Assembly: GCF_001443045.1 (NCBI RefSeq)
Contig: NZ_LKPJ01000010.1
Location: 62,001 to 126,000 of the forward strand
DNA length: 64,000 nucleotides
Direction: 5' to 3'
Source: Burkholderia ambifaria
GTDB taxonomy: Bacteria; Pseudomonadota; Gammaproteobacteria; Burkholderiales; Burkholderiaceae
The notes under the pieces are model-generated. The model saw only the letters and a list, made by a program, of their open reading frames with translations, was not told the DNA's origin and searched no databases. How positions within the stretch are numbered: the stretch's first letter is position 1; each line of letters begins with the position of its first letter. The position numbers and the translations under genes were made by a program. Below, one piece after another: positions 11,238 through 22,336 of this stretch.

Positions 11238-12392
11238 TCAGCCGAGCAGCGCGTCCGCGAATTCCACGGCGCTGAACGGCTGCAGGTCCTCGACCTTCTC
11301 GCCGACGCCGATGAAGTAGACGGGCACCGGACGCTGCCGCGCGATTGCGGCGAGAATCCCGCCCTTGGCAGTGCCATCGAGCTTCGTGACGATCAGGCCT
11401 GTGAGGCCGAGCGCATCGTCGAAGGCCTTCACTTGCGTGAGCGCGTTCTGGCCCGTGTTCGCGTCGATCACGAGCAGCACCTCGTGCGGTGCGCCGTCGT
11501 GCGCCTTCGAGATCACGCGCTTCACCTTCTTCAGCTCTTCCATCAGGTGCAGTTGCGTCGGCAGGCGGCCGGCCGTGTCGGCCATCATCACGTCGATCTT
11601 GCGCGCGCGCGCGGCACTGACCGCATCGAAGATCACCGCGGCCGGGTCGCCGCTTTCCTGCTGGACGACCGTCACGTTGTTGCGCTCGCCCCAGACCGCA
11701 AGCTGTTCGCGCGCGGCCGCGCGGAACGTGTCGCCCGCGGCCAGGAGCACCGACTGGTCGAAGCTCTGCAAATGCTTCGCGAGCTTGCCGATGCTGGTGG
11801 TCTTGCCTGCGCCGTTCACGCCCGTGATCATCATCACGAGCGGCTGCGCGCGGCCGAGCATCAGCGATTTTTCGAGCGGCTGCAGCAGCTCGACGAGCAG
11901 ATCGTGCAGCGCGCCCTTCACCTGCTGCGGATCGGTCAGCCGGCCCGCGCGCACCTTCTCGCGCAGCGCGCCGAGCAGGTATTCGGTCGCGTCGACGCCG
12001 GCGTCCGACATCAGCAGCGCGGTTTCGAGTTCCTCGTACAGATCCTCGTCGATCTTCGTGTTGACGAATACGCCGGTGATGCTCGAACCCGTCTTCGCGA
12101 GCCCCGACTTCAGGCGCGCGAGCCACGACTTCTTCGCGGAGGCATCCTGCGTCGGCGGCGGCACGATCTCGACCGCCTCGACGACTTCGTTGCTGCCGTC
12201 GTTGGTCGGCGTGACCGTCACCACGACGGCCGGCGCGGCGGATGGGGTGGGTGCTCGCGGTGCTTCGACCGCCTGGCGGGCATCTGGGGCGGGCGCGTCG
12301 GACGGCTCGTCCGGTTGCGGCACGTCGGCCGATTGCGATTCCGCGGAGTCGGGCTCCTGCGTTTTCTTGAATCGTTTGAAGAAGCTGAACAT
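11238..12392 (-). CDS. ftsY: Signal recognition particle receptor FtsY
   Basis: A 384-residue GTPase that docks SRP-ribosome complexes at the inner membrane. An amphipathic start (MFSFFKRFKK) is followed by an acidic, Pro/Ala-rich A domain (about 12-80). The NG domain has P-loop GVNGAGKTT near residue 190, DTAGRLPTQ, and TKLDGTAKGG. The start at 12392 was chosen because it gives the membrane-targeting N terminus; upstream codons do not look coding. It diverges from rsmD across 186 bases, an order conserved in proteobacteria. Confidence 0.97.
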   Translation of the reverse strand: MFSFFKRFKKTQEPDSAESQSADVPQPDEPSDAPAPDARQAVEAPRAPTPSAAPAVVVTVTPTNDGSNEVVEAVEIVPPPTQDASAKKSWLARLKSGLAKTGSSITGVFVNTKIDEDLYEELETALLMSDAGVDATEYLLGALREKVRAGRLTDPQQVKGALHDLLVELLQPLEKSLMLGRAQPLVMMITGVNGAGKTTSIGKLAKHLQSFDQSVLLAAGDTFRAAAREQLAVWGERNNVTVVQQESGDPAAVIFDAVSAARARKIDVMMADTAGRLPTQLHLMEELKKVKRVISKAHDGAPHEVLLVIDANTGQNALTQVKAFDDALGLTGLIVTKLDGTAKGGILAAIARQRPVPVYFIGVGEKVEDLQPFSAVEFADALLG

Positions 12393-12578
12393 GGTCTGAC
12401 GTCGGGAAGAGGGCGGAGCGCCGCAGGGGCCGTCGGGCGTGCGCACGGCGGCCGAAACCGTGCATTTTATCAGTGCGGCGAGGCACTCGCGTCAGCCGGT
12501 GCCGCCGCTGTGGTAACGTGCGCCTGTTTGGCGGTGCGCCCTCGTGCGCACCCGGTCCCTCCGTTGTCGATATTCCGT

Positions 12579-13193
12579 ATGTCCCGTTCCTCTTCCGGCC
12601 GCCCCGCGGCCCCCTCCGCCCGCGGCAAGCCGCACACGATCCGCATCATCGGCGGTGACTGGAAACGCACGCCGCTCGCCGTGCTCGATCTCGACGGCCT
12701 GCGGCCGACGCCCGATCGCGTGCGCGAGACGCTGTTCAACTGGCTCGGCCAGGATCTCGAAGGCCGGCGCTGCCTCGACCTGTTCGCGGGCACCGGCGCG
12801 CTCGGGTTCGAGGCCGCGTCGCGCGGCGCGGCGAGTGTCGTGATGGTCGAGCGCCACCCGCGCGCGGCGCAACAACTGCGTGCGATCAAGGACAAGCTCG
12901 GCGCGCGCTCGGTCGAGGTCGCGGAAGCCGATGCGCTGCGGCTGGCGGCCGGGCTGACCCCGGGCGCGTTCGACGTCGTGTTCCTCGATCCGCCGTTCGG
13001 TGAGCCGGCCGTGCTCGATCGCGCGATCGCGCTGGCCGCGCGGCTCGTCGCGCCCGATGGCGCGCTGTACGTCGAGACGGGGGCGGAGCTCGACCCCGAC
13101 GCGCACGAAGCGCTCGCCGGCTGGCAGGTGGTGAAGCACGGCAAGGCCGGTGCGGTTCACTATCATTTGCTGCGGCGCGAAAATGATGAATAA
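12579..13193 (+). CDS. rsmD: 16S rRNA (guanine-966-N2)-methyltransferase RsmD
   Basis: A 204-residue Rossmann-fold methyltransferase that modifies G966 of 16S rRNA in the small subunit. Motifs in order: RIIGGDWK near the N terminus, LRPTPDRVRETLFNWL, the SAM-binding DLFAGTGALGFEAASRGA and the catalytic LDPPF. The ATG at 12579 gives a normal length; the frame is open far upstream only because it runs antisense to ftsY. It is followed by coaD 111 bases later on the same strand, the usual order. Confidence 0.95.
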   Translation: MSRSSSGRPAAPSARGKPHTIRIIGGDWKRTPLAVLDLDGLRPTPDRVRETLFNWLGQDLEGRRCLDLFAGTGALGFEAASRGAASVVMVERHPRAAQQLRAIKDKLGARSVEVAEADALRLAAGLTPGAFDVVFLDPPFGEPAVLDRAIALAARLVAPDGALYVETGAELDPDAHEALAGWQVVKHGKAGAVHYHLLRRENDE

Positions 13194-13802
<609 letters not shown>

Positions 13803-13846
13803 CGCGGCGCCGGCCGGTTTCGTTGCGAAGCCGGCCGCCGGCCTGA

Positions 13847-14128
<282 letters not shown>

Positions 14129-14174
14129 CCTTGCGGTGACGCGCGTGCGTCACCACGCGTCACGATTTCCTCGG

Positions 14175-14197
14175 CCGGCGCCGTTCGGCGCCGGTTT
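14175..14197 (+). terminator. Probable intrinsic terminator after the ferredoxin gene
   Basis: CCGGCGCC / GGCGCCGG stem with a GTTC loop and a short T tract, located between convergent ferredoxin and hisC. The T tract is weak. Confidence 0.55.
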
Positions 14198-14214
14198 CGC
14201 TTCCCGCTTGCGGT

Positions 14215-15282
14215 TCAGCCGATCAGGTCGCGCAACGCCGCGACGAGCGCATCACATTCGGCATCGGTGCCGACGGTGATGCGTAGGTGCTGGTCGATGC
14301 GCGGCGCGCGGAAGTGCCGCACGAAAATTTCCCGATCCTTCAGCTTTGCCGCGATCGTGCCCGCATCGTGCGCGGGATGGCGCGCGAACACGAAATTCGC
14401 GGCCGACGGCACGACGTCGAAGCCGAGCGCCTCGAGCGCGTGCGTGAGCCGCGCACGGCTGTCGATCACGCGCCGGCAGGTCGCGTCGAAATAGTCGGTG
14501 TCTTCGTATGCCGCCTGCGCGGCGACCTGCGCGAGCCGGTCGAGCGGATAGGAATTGAAGCTGTCCTTCACGCGATTCAGCGCGTCGATCAGCGCCGCAT
14601 CGCCGAACGCGAAGCCGACGCGCATGCCCGCGAGCGAGCGAGCCTTCGACGTCGTGTGCACGACGAGCAGGTTCGGATGGCGATCGATCAGCGTGATCGC
14701 GGATTGCGCGCCGAAATCGACATACGCTTCGTCGATCAGCACGACCGACGACGGGTTCGCGGCCGCGATCCGTTCGACGTCCGCGAGCGGCAGCGCGCGC
14801 CCGGTCGGCGCATTCGGATTCGGGAACAGCACGCCGCCCGCATCGTCGAGATAGTCTTCGACGCGGATCGAGAAGTCGTCCGCAAGCGGCACGATCGTGG
14901 TCTCGACGCCGTACAGGCGTGCATAGGTGGGGTAGAAGCTGTACGAGATGTCCGGAAAGCGCAGCGGCCGGTCATGCTTGAGCAGTGCCTGGAATGCGTG
15001 CGCAAGGACCTCGTCGGAGCCGTTGCCGACGAAGACCTGCTCGGGCTTGATGCGGTGATGAGCCGCGACCGTCTCGCGCAGTGCGCGCGCGAGCGGGTCG
15101 GGGTAGCGGCGCAGCGTGTCGCCGGTGTCGCCCAGTTCGCGTGCGATCGCCGCGACGACGCGCGGCGAAGGCGGATAGGGATTCTCGTTGGTGTTCAGCT
15201 TGACGGGGTGTGCGAGCGCGGGCTGTTCGCCCGGCACGTAAGGCACGAGTTGCTGAACGACGTCGCTCCAGTAACGGCTCAC
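14215..15282 (-). CDS. hisC: Histidinol-phosphate aminotransferase
   Basis: A 355-residue class-I/II PLP aminotransferase of histidine biosynthesis. It shows [12 protein letters not shown] near the N terminus, the [12 protein letters not shown] loop, [11 protein letters not shown], and the PLP lysine in [15 protein letters not shown]. The GTG at 15282 was chosen as start because an AGGAG ribosome-binding site lies 7 bases upstream, inside the longer in-frame TTG option at 15303. Burkholderia genomes usually carry a second hisC in the main his operon, so this copy away from other his genes may be the paralogue and could also act on aromatic substrates. Confidence 0.92.
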   Translation of the reverse strand: MSRYWSDVVQQLVPYVPGEQPALAHPVKLNTNENPYPPSPRVVAAIARELGDTGDTLRRYPDPLARALRETVAAHHRIKPEQVFVGNGSDEVLAHAFQALLKHDRPLRFPDISYSFYPTYARLYGVETTIVPLADDFSIRVEDYLDDAGGVLFPNPNAPTGRALPLADVERIAAANPSSVVLIDEAYVDFGAQSAITLIDRHPNLLVVHTTSKARSLAGMRVGFAFGDAALIDALNRVKDSFNSYPLDRLAQVAAQAAYEDTDYFDATCRRVIDSRARLTHALEALGFDVVPSAANFVFARHPAHDAGTIAAKLKDREIFVRHFRAPRIDQHLRITVGTDAECDALVAALRDLIG

Positions 15283-15406
15283 CGCTTGGCTCCTGACAGG
15301 CAAAAACGACCAGATTACCGCATGTGGGCACCGCGGTGCGCAATTGCGCGAGACGGAGATGCCGCCCGGCGCTGCCGGACGGCACGTCGCACCCTGCCGG
15401 TGCGGG

Positions 15407-16006
15407 TCAGTTGCGATGCAGCTGCATCGTTGCGCGATCGAGTTCGCCCTTGACGACCATCGGCATCACGGCGAGCGCGCGCTCGATCGATGCGTCGATC
15501 ACGTCCTGCTCTTCGCGGCGCGGCGGCTTCAGCACGAAGTTCGCGACGTCGGGTTTCGCCCCGGCGCGTGCGCCTTCCGGGATCAGGTCGCGCGGATGGC
15601 CGATGCCGATGCGCAGGCGCCAGTACTGTTGCGACGACAGGTGTGCGGAGATGTCCTTCAGGCCGTTGTGGCCGCCGCTGCCGCCGCCGAGCTTCAGCTT
15701 GACGGTGCCGGGCGGCAGATCGAGCTCGTCGTGCGCGACGAGGATCTGGTCGGGCAGGATCTTGAAGAAACTCGCGAGCGCGACGACCGACTGGCCAGAG
15801 CGGTTCATGTAGGTTTGCGGCTCGAGCAGGTGGACTTCCTCGCCGTGCAGACGCGCTTTCGCGTAGAAGCCGTGGAAGCGGCGCTCGTCGCGCAGCGTCG
15901 TGCCGGCGTCGCGGGCGAGCTGGTCGATCAGCCAGAAGCCGGCGTTGTGGCGCGTCGCAGTGTATTCCGCCCCGGGATTGCCGAGGCCGACGATCAGTTT
16001 GATCAT
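15407..16006 (-). CDS. pth: Peptidyl-tRNA hydrolase
   Basis: A 199-residue enzyme that frees tRNA from peptidyl-tRNA that drops off the ribosome. The N terminus [24 protein letters not shown] contains the catalytic His20; HDELDLPPG and [13 protein letters not shown] are the other family blocks. Length is normal. It lies just after rplY (117 bases, with a terminator in between), the rplY-pth order being widely conserved. Confidence 0.97.
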   Translation of the reverse strand: MIKLIVGLGNPGAEYTATRHNAGFWLIDQLARDAGTTLRDERRFHGFYAKARLHGEEVHLLEPQTYMNRSGQSVVALASFFKILPDQILVAHDELDLPPGTVKLKLGGGSGGHNGLKDISAHLSSQQYWRLRIGIGHPRDLIPEGARAGAKPDVANFVLKPPRREEQDVIDASIERALAVMPMVVKGELDRATMQLHRN

Positions 16007-16046
16007 GACGTTTCGTAGGCGGCAGCGCCCGCCTGGGCGCAGAAAA

Positions 16047-16078
16047 AGAAAAACCCGCCGGGCAAGCCGCGGCGGGTT
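16047..16078 (-). terminator. Intrinsic terminator after rplY
   Basis: On the minus strand an AACCCGCCG / CGGCGGGTT stem is followed by a T-rich tract, downstream of the rplY stop and upstream of pth. It probably limits readthrough into pth. Confidence 0.8.
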
Positions 16079-16123
16079 GTGTCGACCGTTTCGTGAAACG
16101 GGTCGAACGGGCGCGTGGGCAGC

Positions 16124-16732
16124 TTAGGCAGCCGGCGTTTCGCCTTCGCCTGCTGCGTCCGACACGGCACCAGCCGGGACCGTCGCCGATGCGACAACCG
16201 GGTTTTCCGCGTCGACGTGCGCGACCAGCGTCACGCCGTTCGGCAGTGCGATGTCCTTCGCGTGCAGCGACTGACCTGCTTCGATCTTCGACAGGTCGAC
16301 TTCGAGGAATTCCGGCAGAGCCGACGGCAGGCACTCGACTTCGATTTCCGTCGCGATGTGCGAGACGATTGCGCTCGACAGCTTCACTGCCGGGCTGATT
16401 TCAGCGTTCAGGAAGTGCAGCGGCACCTTCGTGTGCAGCTTCTTCTTCGCGTCGACGCGCTGGAAGTCCACGTGCAGCACGAGTTGCTTGAACGGGTGGT
16501 ATTGCACGTCGCGCAGCAGAACCTGTTGCGACTGGCCAGCCACTTCGAGGTCGAGGATCGACGAGTGGAAGGCTTCCTTCTTCAGTGCGTGCCACAGCGC
16601 GTTGTGATCGAGTTCGATCTTTTGCGGGGCTGCTTCGCCACCGTAGACGATACCCGTGGTCTTACCGGCGTTGCGCAGGCGGCGGCTCGCACCCGTACCT
16701 TGCTGTTGGCGCTCGAAAGCGACGACTTTCAT
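16124..16732 (-). CDS. rplY: Ribosomal protein bL25 (long, Ctc-type)
   Basis: A 202-residue 5S rRNA-binding protein of the large subunit. The N-terminal L25 domain starts [20 protein letters not shown] and carries GIVYGGE. The C-terminal TL5/Ctc domain follows, ending in an Ala/Glu-rich tail. The long form is the general-stress (Ctc) type found in beta-proteobacteria, unlike the short E. coli protein. The ATG at 16732 has a GGAG ribosome-binding site; codons upstream are non-coding. It lies downstream of prs, from which it is separated by a strong hairpin. Confidence 0.96.
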   Translation of the reverse strand: MKVVAFERQQQGTGASRRLRNAGKTTGIVYGGEAAPQKIELDHNALWHALKKEAFHSSILDLEVAGQSQQVLLRDVQYHPFKQLVLHVDFQRVDAKKKLHTKVPLHFLNAEISPAVKLSSAIVSHIATEIEVECLPSALPEFLEVDLSKIEAGQSLHAKDIALPNGVTLVAHVDAENPVVASATVPAGAVSDAAGEGETPAA

Positions 16733-16836
16733 GTGATTCTCCATTAGCTGCCCGCGACCAGGCAGTAAAACGGGGCCGGTGAAATGGCGGCCCCCGATGA
16801 AAACGGGCGGGGTTTCGTCTATCCCGCCCGATTGTG

Positions 16837-16865
16837 CAAAAAGCGAAGCGTTGCCGCTTCGCTTT
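16837..16865 (-). terminator. Intrinsic terminator after prs
   Basis: An 11-bp perfect stem (AAAGCGAAGCG / CGCTTCGCTTT) with, on the minus strand, a GCAA tetraloop and a T tract. It lies 31 bases downstream of prs and 104 bases upstream of rplY. A further short GC-rich inverted repeat sits at about 16805-16829. Confidence 0.8.
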
Positions 16866-16895
16866 CTGCGCATGCTTTGTCGTGTCGTTCCGCGA

Positions 16896-17858
16896 TCAGG
16901 ATTCCGCGAACAGCGACATCACCGAGTCGCCGCGGCGAATCCGCGAGAACGTTTCGGCCAGCAGGCTCGCGCTCGTCAGCGAGCGGATCTTCGAGCAGGC
17001 CAGCGATTCGGCCGACAGCGGAATCGTATCGGTGACGACCAGCTCGTCGAGTGCCGATGCGGCGATACGCTCGGCGGCGCCACCCGACAGAACCGGGTGC
17101 GTCGCGTACGCGAACACCTGCTTCGCACCGCGATCCTTCAGCACTTGCGCGGCCTTGCAGAGCGTGCCGGCCGTATCGACCATGTCGTCCATGATCACGC
17201 AGGTGCGGCCTTCGACTTCACCGATGATGTTCATCACTTCGGCGACGTTCGCCTTCGGACGACGCTTGTCGATGATCGCGAGATCGCAGTTGAGCTGCTT
17301 CGCGAGTGCCCGGGCACGCACCACACCGCCGACGTCCGGCGACACGACCAGCAGATCCGAGTAGTTCTGCTTGCGCAGGTCGCCCAGCAGGATCGGCGTT
17401 GCGTAGATGTTGTCGACCGGGATGTCGAAGAAGCCCTGAATCTGGTCGGCGTGCAGATCCATCGTGATGATCCGCTCGACGCCGGCGATTTCCAGCATGT
17501 TCGCGACGATCTTCGCCGAGATCGCGACGCGCGCCGAACGCGGGCGACGGTCTTGGCGGGCATAGCCGAAGTAGGGGATGGCGGCAGTGATCCGGCCGGC
17601 GGACGCACGCTTGAGCGCGTCGACCATGATCATCAGTTCCATCAGATTGTCGTTCGCCGGCGCGCACGTGGATTGCAGGACGAAGACGTCCTTGCCGCGC
17701 ACGTTTTCCTGGATCTCGACCTGGATCTCGCCGTCGGAGAAACGGCTGACCATTGCTTTGCCGAGGGGGATTCCAAGGATATTGACGACTTCCTGGGCGA
17801 GCGCGGGATTCGCGTTGCCAGTAAAGACCATCAAGCCATCATGGCTGTGGCTGCTCAT
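16896..17858 (-). CDS. prs: Ribose-phosphate pyrophosphokinase
   Basis: A 320-residue enzyme that makes PRPP from ribose 5-phosphate and ATP, feeding nucleotide, histidine and tryptophan synthesis. Visible blocks are [16 protein letters not shown], the metal-binding [17 protein letters not shown], and the PRPP loop DDMVDTAGT. Length and sequence are fully typical. The order ispE, tRNA-Gln, prs, rplY, pth on one strand is conserved across proteobacteria. Confidence 0.98.
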   Translation of the reverse strand: MSSHSHDGLMVFTGNANPALAQEVVNILGIPLGKAMVSRFSDGEIQVEIQENVRGKDVFVLQSTCAPANDNLMELMIMVDALKRASAGRITAAIPYFGYARQDRRPRSARVAISAKIVANMLEIAGVERIITMDLHADQIQGFFDIPVDNIYATPILLGDLRKQNYSDLLVVSPDVGGVVRARALAKQLNCDLAIIDKRRPKANVAEVMNIIGEVEGRTCVIMDDMVDTAGTLCKAAQVLKDRGAKQVFAYATHPVLSGGAAERIAASALDELVVTDTIPLSAESLACSKIRSLTSASLLAETFSRIRRGDSVMSLFAES

Positions 17859-17902
17859 CGTGCACCTGCTTCAGGCTTAGGCGGGAAATGCGGGAAAATT
17901 TT

Positions 17903-17979
17903 TGGCAGGGGAGGAAGGACTCGAACCCTCGCATGCCGGAATCAAAATCCGGTGCCTTGACCAACTTGGCGACTCCCCT
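17903..17979 (-). tRNA. tRNA-Gln (anticodon TTG)
   Basis: A 77-base tRNA with encoded CCA at 17903-17905. The acceptor stem AGGGGAG pairs with CTCCCCT, and the T-loop GGTTCGAGTCC is standard. The anticodon loop TTTTGAT, between CCGGA and TCCGG, gives anticodon TTG (glutamine). It lies between ispE and prs, its usual site. Confidence 0.97.
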
Positions 17980-18032
17980 ACACTCAACTGATAACTTCAC
18001 CGGACTTGTAGGCCATCCGGCAAAGCAAAACT

Positions 18033-18914
18033 TCATGACGCGAAAGCGAAGAGCGGATGCTCGTTCAAGCTCTCGGCAACTGCACCGCTCCAACTGGTGG
18101 GCAGCTTGGCTTTTGCCGCTTCTGCCTCGTGCCTGCTATGAAACGCTGCAAACACGCTTGCTCCGGAGCCGGTCATCCTCGCGGGGGTCATATTATACAA
18201 CCATTTGACCACCTGCGCAACTTCCGCGTACTTACTTGTCACAACTTTCTGCATGTCGTTCCGGCCGAAGCTGTCTGGCCATCCCGCATTGCTGTTTTGC
18301 TGTGCAAGAAAGTCCGTAATTGTGACTGGCTTCGTATCTCTTGTCAACAACTCATCTGAAAAAATTTCAGCGGTGGGGACATGAACTCGCGGCGTCACAA
18401 CCAAGAACCAGCGAGTCGGCAATTCTACCTCAGCTAATTCTTCTCCGATACCCTCGGCGAACGCATTTTTTCCAAAAACGAAAAATGGGACGTCGGCGCC
18501 GAGTTTTACCGCGAGCGACTGCAGTTCCGCGCGCGGCAGGTCGAGCTGCCACAGTCGATTCAGCGCAAGCAGCGTCGTCGCCGCGTCGGAGCTGCCGCCA
18601 CCAAGGCCCGCGCCCATCGGCAGACACTTGTCGATCTCGATGTCGACGCCGGCCGCGGTGCCCGTGTGCGCCTTCAGCAGGTTGGCCGCGCGCACGACGA
18701 GATCGCTTTGCTCGGGCACGCCCGGCACGTCGGTGACGCGTGCGACGCGACCGTCGTCGCGCAGCGTGAAGTGCAGCGTGTCGCCCCAGTTCAGCAACTG
18801 GAACACGCTCTGCAGATCGTGATAGCCGTTCGGGCGACGGCCGGTGATGTGCAGGAACAGGTTGAGTTTCGCGGGCGCAAGGCAGTTGCGCAGCGAGCGG
18901 GTCGAATCGGTCAT
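18033..18914 (-). CDS. ispE: 4-diphosphocytidyl-2-C-methyl-D-erythritol kinase
   Basis: A 293-residue GHMP kinase of the MEP isoprenoid pathway. It has the N-terminal [20 protein letters not shown] block and the ATP-binding [14 protein letters not shown] motif, with the C-terminal [12 protein letters not shown] glycine-rich loop. Length is normal. It follows lolB on the same strand (27-base gap), the conserved lolB-ispE-tRNA-prs order. The 3' end is slightly more AT-rich than its neighbours. Confidence 0.97.
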   Translation of the reverse strand: MTDSTRSLRNCLAPAKLNLFLHITGRRPNGYHDLQSVFQLLNWGDTLHFTLRDDGRVARVTDVPGVPEQSDLVVRAANLLKAHTGTAAGVDIEIDKCLPMGAGLGGGSSDAATTLLALNRLWQLDLPRAELQSLAVKLGADVPFFVFGKNAFAEGIGEELAEVELPTRWFLVVTPRVHVPTAEIFSDELLTRDTKPVTITDFLAQQNSNAGWPDSFGRNDMQKVVTSKYAEVAQVVKWLYNMTPARMTGSGASVFAAFHSRHEAEAAKAKLPTSWSGAVAESLNEHPLFAFAS

Positions 18915-18941
18915 GCGTATGTCGGGGCTAGGTTCACGTGC

Positions 18942-19562
18942 TTACTGGTCGAGCACGAGCTTGATGTCGAGCGGCGGTGTTGCGCGCACGAGGTTGACGC
19001 GTTTGACGCCGGTGGCCGGTGCGTCCGCGTAGGCAAGATAGTCGATCGTCCAGCCGTCCTGGCGGATCTGCTTGACGTGCGTCGTGTCGGCCGGGTCGCG
19101 CACCGTCTGGGCGGGCGTCGCGGGCGCCGGTGTCGGCAGCAGCCAGTAACGCAGGCCAGCCAGCGGCAGCGAGAAGCCGAGCGTGTTCTGCATCAGTTCG
19201 CCGACATCGGTCGCGTACTGCGGCTGGCGGTTCGGCAGTTCGAGCGACGCGGCCTGCGGCGTCGATTTCACGACCGCGAGCGTCTGGCCGAGCGGGCTGC
19301 GCAGTTCCAGCGACACGTCGTCGCCGTGCTCCTGCCAGTCAAAGTTGCCGTACACGTTCTGCTGTCGGCCGAGGCGGTCGTTGTATTGCACCGCGAAGCG
19401 GCCGTGGTACGCATGCGTCGCGGTCGTTTGCAGCACGGCGCCGGCCGGCGCATTCGCCGACGGTGGCGTGCTCGCGCAGCCGGCGAGCGCGAGCGCCGCG
19501 CCGGCTGCGGCCAGCGTGCGCAGCGCGCGGGAAGACAAGGAAAGCATCGGGAACATCCGCAT
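18942..19562 (-). CDS. lolB: Outer-membrane lipoprotein receptor LolB
   Basis: A 206-residue lipoprotein that accepts lipoproteins from LolA and inserts them in the outer membrane. The signal peptide ends in the lipobox LALAGC, and the mature part has HGRFAVQYNDR and LRSPLGQTLAVV, typical of LolB. The first ATG (19562) overlaps the stop codon of the upstream TPR gene as TGATG; further in-frame ATG codons at residues 3 and 6 would give nearly the same signal peptide. It is translationally coupled to the TPR gene. Confidence 0.92.
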   Translation of the reverse strand: MRMFPMLSLSSRALRTLAAAGAALALAGCASTPPSANAPAGAVLQTTATHAYHGRFAVQYNDRLGRQQNVYGNFDWQEHGDDVSLELRSPLGQTLAVVKSTPQAASLELPNRQPQYATDVGELMQNTLGFSLPLAGLRYWLLPTPAPATPAQTVRDPADTTHVKQIRQDGWTIDYLAYADAPATGVKRVNLVRATPPLDIKLVLDQ

Positions 19563-21385
19563 CAGAGGCCGTTGATCTGGAGGCGCTTCAGCGTCTGCAC
19601 GAGCGTGTCGTTGTCGGGCTCGAGCTTCTGCGCGGCACGCCACGCGGTACGCGCGTCGTCCTGCGCGCCGCTCTTCCACAGCACTTCGCCGAGGTGCGCG
19701 CCGATCTCGGCGTTCGGCTGCAGCTCGTATGCGCGCCGCAGCACCTTTGCCGCGCCGGTCGTGTCGCCCATCCGATACTTCACCCAGCCGAGGCTGTCCA
19801 TGATGTATGCGTCGTTCGGTGCGAGCGACGTTGCCTTGTCGATCAGCTTGCTGGCTTCGGGCAGGCGCTGGTTTCGATCGGCCAGCGAATAGCCGAGCGC
19901 GTTGTACGCCTGCGGGTTGTCGGGCTGCGTGCGGATCAACTCGCGCAGCTCCTTCTCCATCGCCGCGTAGTGGCCGGTTTTCTCGGCCGCCATCGCATAG
20001 TCGTAGCGCAGGTCGGGATCGTCCGGGAAGTCCTGGACCGCCTGCGCGAGTCGCGCCTCGGCTTCCGGATAGCGCTTCGCAGTGAACAGGATCGACGCAT
20101 CGGTGCGTGCGACCACGGCCGCATCGCGCGGATCGCTGATCGGCAGGTCGTCGAGCACCTTGCGCGCCTCGTCGGTCTTGCCCTGTTTCTGCAGCAGCTG
20201 CGCGCGCGTGATCTGCGCGGGCAGGTAGTGCTGGCTCGTCTGGTCGACCTTGTCGAGCCATTGCGACGCCTGCGCGTCGTTGCCCTGCTCGATCGCGATC
20301 TGCGCGAGATAGATGTAGCCCTGGCCGACGTCGAGGTTCGGCTGCTTGTCGCCGAGCTGCACGTACTGTTTCAGGTACGCGCTCGCGTCGTCGAGCTTCT
20401 TCTGCTGGATCTTGATCAGCGCGAGCGCCATCAGCGGCGTCGGGTCCTTCGAGTCGAGCTTGCGCATCGTCTCGAACTGCTTCTGCGCGTCGTCGAGGCG
20501 GTCGTCGGCGAGATAGAGCTGCGACAGCGCGAGCCGCGCATCGCGCGACTTCGGATTCTGCTGAACATATTTCTCGAACGACGCGATGCCGGCCGCCCGC
20601 TCAGCGGGCCCCATCTGCGACAGCATCAGCGCTGCCGGCAGGTAGTCGGGGCGGATCTGCAGCGCGTGCTTCAGCGACTGCGCGGCGCCTTCCTTGTCGT
20701 CAACCGCGAGTTGCTGCCGCGCGATCGCGAGCTGCGCCTCCGGGCGGTTCATGTCGTTCTTCAGCATGTCCTTCAGCACCGCGAGGCCGCCGACGCGGTC
20801 GGAGCCGCGCACGAGCAGCGCCTGCAGCGCGAGGATCGCGGGGCCGCGCGTTTCGCCGGTCGCGCGGGCCAGCTCGCGCGCGAGCATCGGCTGCGCGTCG
20901 GCCGGCTTGCCGGCGAGCACGAGCAGTGCGGCGTCGACTTGTGACGCGCGGTTCGAATCGGGCGCGTACTGGCGCCACAGATTGGCCGCGGACAGCGCGT
21001 CGGCCGGGCTTTGTGCGCCGAGTGCGATCTCGGTCGCACGCTGCGCCATACGCGGATCGCGCGTGTCGCGGGCGAGGGCGAGGTAGGTCTGGTAGGCCGG
21101 CGCCGGCTGGTTGCGCTGGAGCGCGACTTCGGCGGCCAGCACCTGGTAGACGATCTGACTCGTCAGCGGGACGCCCGGGAGATCCTTTTTCTCGTCCGGC
21201 ATCACGTGCTCGAACGCGCCCTGCGGCTCCGCGTCATCCGATGCCGGAGCCTGCGCGTGAGCCGGGAAGGCGGTGAGGGTCCAGGCGGCGAACAGCGCGG
21301 CGCCGAGCGCACGGCGGACCGGGAAGGCGCGCGCGCCGCGCTCGGCGGCGGGGCGCTTCAGAAGCAGCTTCGAGGGCAGGGTCAT
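19562..21385 (-). CDS. Tetratricopeptide-repeat protein, exported
   Basis: A 607-residue protein with an N-terminal signal sequence (hydrophobic core LGAALFAAWTLTAF, cleavage probably after HAQA near residue 45). A superhelix of TPR units fills most of the rest; clear repeats include DARLALSQLYLADDRLDDAQ, DPDLRYDYAMAAEKTGHYAA and PDNPQAYNALGYSLADR. Proteins of this kind between mutM and lolB are conserved in beta-proteobacteria but lack an assigned function. The tight overlap with lolB hints at an envelope role, for example scaffolding in outer-membrane assembly. It diverges from mutM. Confidence 0.85.
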   Translation of the reverse strand: MTLPSKLLLKRPAAERGARAFPVRRALGAALFAAWTLTAFPAHAQAPASDDAEPQGAFEHVMPDEKKDLPGVPLTSQIVYQVLAAEVALQRNQPAPAYQTYLALARDTRDPRMAQRATEIALGAQSPADALSAANLWRQYAPDSNRASQVDAALLVLAGKPADAQPMLARELARATGETRGPAILALQALLVRGSDRVGGLAVLKDMLKNDMNRPEAQLAIARQQLAVDDKEGAAQSLKHALQIRPDYLPAALMLSQMGPAERAAGIASFEKYVQQNPKSRDARLALSQLYLADDRLDDAQKQFETMRKLDSKDPTPLMALALIKIQQKKLDDASAYLKQYVQLGDKQPNLDVGQGYIYLAQIAIEQGNDAQASQWLDKVDQTSQHYLPAQITRAQLLQKQGKTDEARKVLDDLPISDPRDAAVVARTDASILFTAKRYPEAEARLAQAVQDFPDDPDLRYDYAMAAEKTGHYAAMEKELRELIRTQPDNPQAYNALGYSLADRNQRLPEASKLIDKATSLAPNDAYIMDSLGWVKYRMGDTTGAAKVLRRAYELQPNAEIGAHLGEVLWKSGAQDDARTAWRAAQKLEPDNDTLVQTLKRLQINGL

Positions 21386-21471
21386 GGAAATCCGTTCGAT
21401 GTTTCAACCGATTGTAACGCGCTCGCTACAATACACGCACGATCGTGAATCCCGTCTCAGACCCGCAAAAC

Positions 21472-22299
21472 ATGCCAGAGTTGCCAGAAGTCGAAGTCAC
21501 GCGCCGGGGCATCGAGCCCTTTGTCGCGGGCCGCCGCGTCGAGCGTGTCGACGTCCGTACCGCGATGCTGCGCTGGCCCGTGCCGGCCGGGCTCGCGGAG
21601 CAATTGCGCGCGCGCGAAGTGCTCGCCGTCGAGCGTCGCGGCAAGTACCTGCTGTTCGAGGTCGACGCGGGCTGGTTCATCGTTCATCTCGGGATGACGG
21701 GCACGCTGCGCGTGCTGCCCGCGGCCGGCGTGCCGGTCGCCGCGAAACACGACCACATCGACTGGATCTTCGACGAATTCGTGCTGCGGTTCCGCGATCC
21801 GCGCCGCTTCGGCGCCGTGTTGTGGCACCCGCGCGAAGCGGGCGACGTGCATGCGCATCCGTTGCTCGCGAGCCTCGGCGTCGAGCCGTTCTCGCCGGCG
21901 TTCACCGGCGCGCTGCTGCACGCGCGCACGCGCGGCCGAACGGTGTCGGTCAAGCAGGCGCTGCTCGCGGGCGACATGGTCGTCGGCGTCGGCAACATCT
22001 ATGCGTCGGAGAGCCTGTTTCGCGCCGGCATCCGGCCGACGACCGCCGCCGGCAAGGTCTCGCTGCCACGCTACGAGCGACTGGCCGACGCGGTGCGCGC
22101 GACGCTCGCCGACGCGATCGAGCGCGGCGGCAGCACGCTGCGCGATTTTGTCGGCAGCAACGGCGAAAGCGGCTATTTCCAGCTCGACTGCTTCGTCTAC
22201 GACCGTGCGGGGCTGCCTTGCCGCGTATGCGGTACGCCGATCCGCCAGATCGTGCAGGGTCAGCGCTCGACCTATTTCTGCCCGACCTGCCAGCGTTGA
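21472..22299 (+). CDS. mutM: Formamidopyrimidine-DNA glycosylase (MutM/Fpg)
   Basis: A 275-residue bifunctional glycosylase/AP lyase that removes 8-oxoguanine. After the initiator Met comes the catalytic Pro-Glu ([12 protein letters not shown]). The helix-two-turn-helix [13 protein letters not shown] and the C-terminal zinc finger CRVC...CPTC are complete. The start at 21472 was chosen because the mature N-terminal proline is essential to the mechanism; the in-frame ATG at 21445 would bury it. It pairs with mutY downstream, forming a GO-repair pair. Confidence 0.97.
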   Translation: MPELPEVEVTRRGIEPFVAGRRVERVDVRTAMLRWPVPAGLAEQLRAREVLAVERRGKYLLFEVDAGWFIVHLGMTGTLRVLPAAGVPVAAKHDHIDWIFDEFVLRFRDPRRFGAVLWHPREAGDVHAHPLLASLGVEPFSPAFTGALLHARTRGRTVSVKQALLAGDMVVGVGNIYASESLFRAGIRPTTAAGKVSLPRYERLADAVRATLADAIERGGSTLRDFVGSNGESGYFQLDCFVYDRAGLPCRVCGTPIRQIVQGQRSTYFCPTCQR

Positions 22300-22336
22300 G
22301 CCCCGCGTTAAAACCCTTTTCCAAAGATTCGAACAC

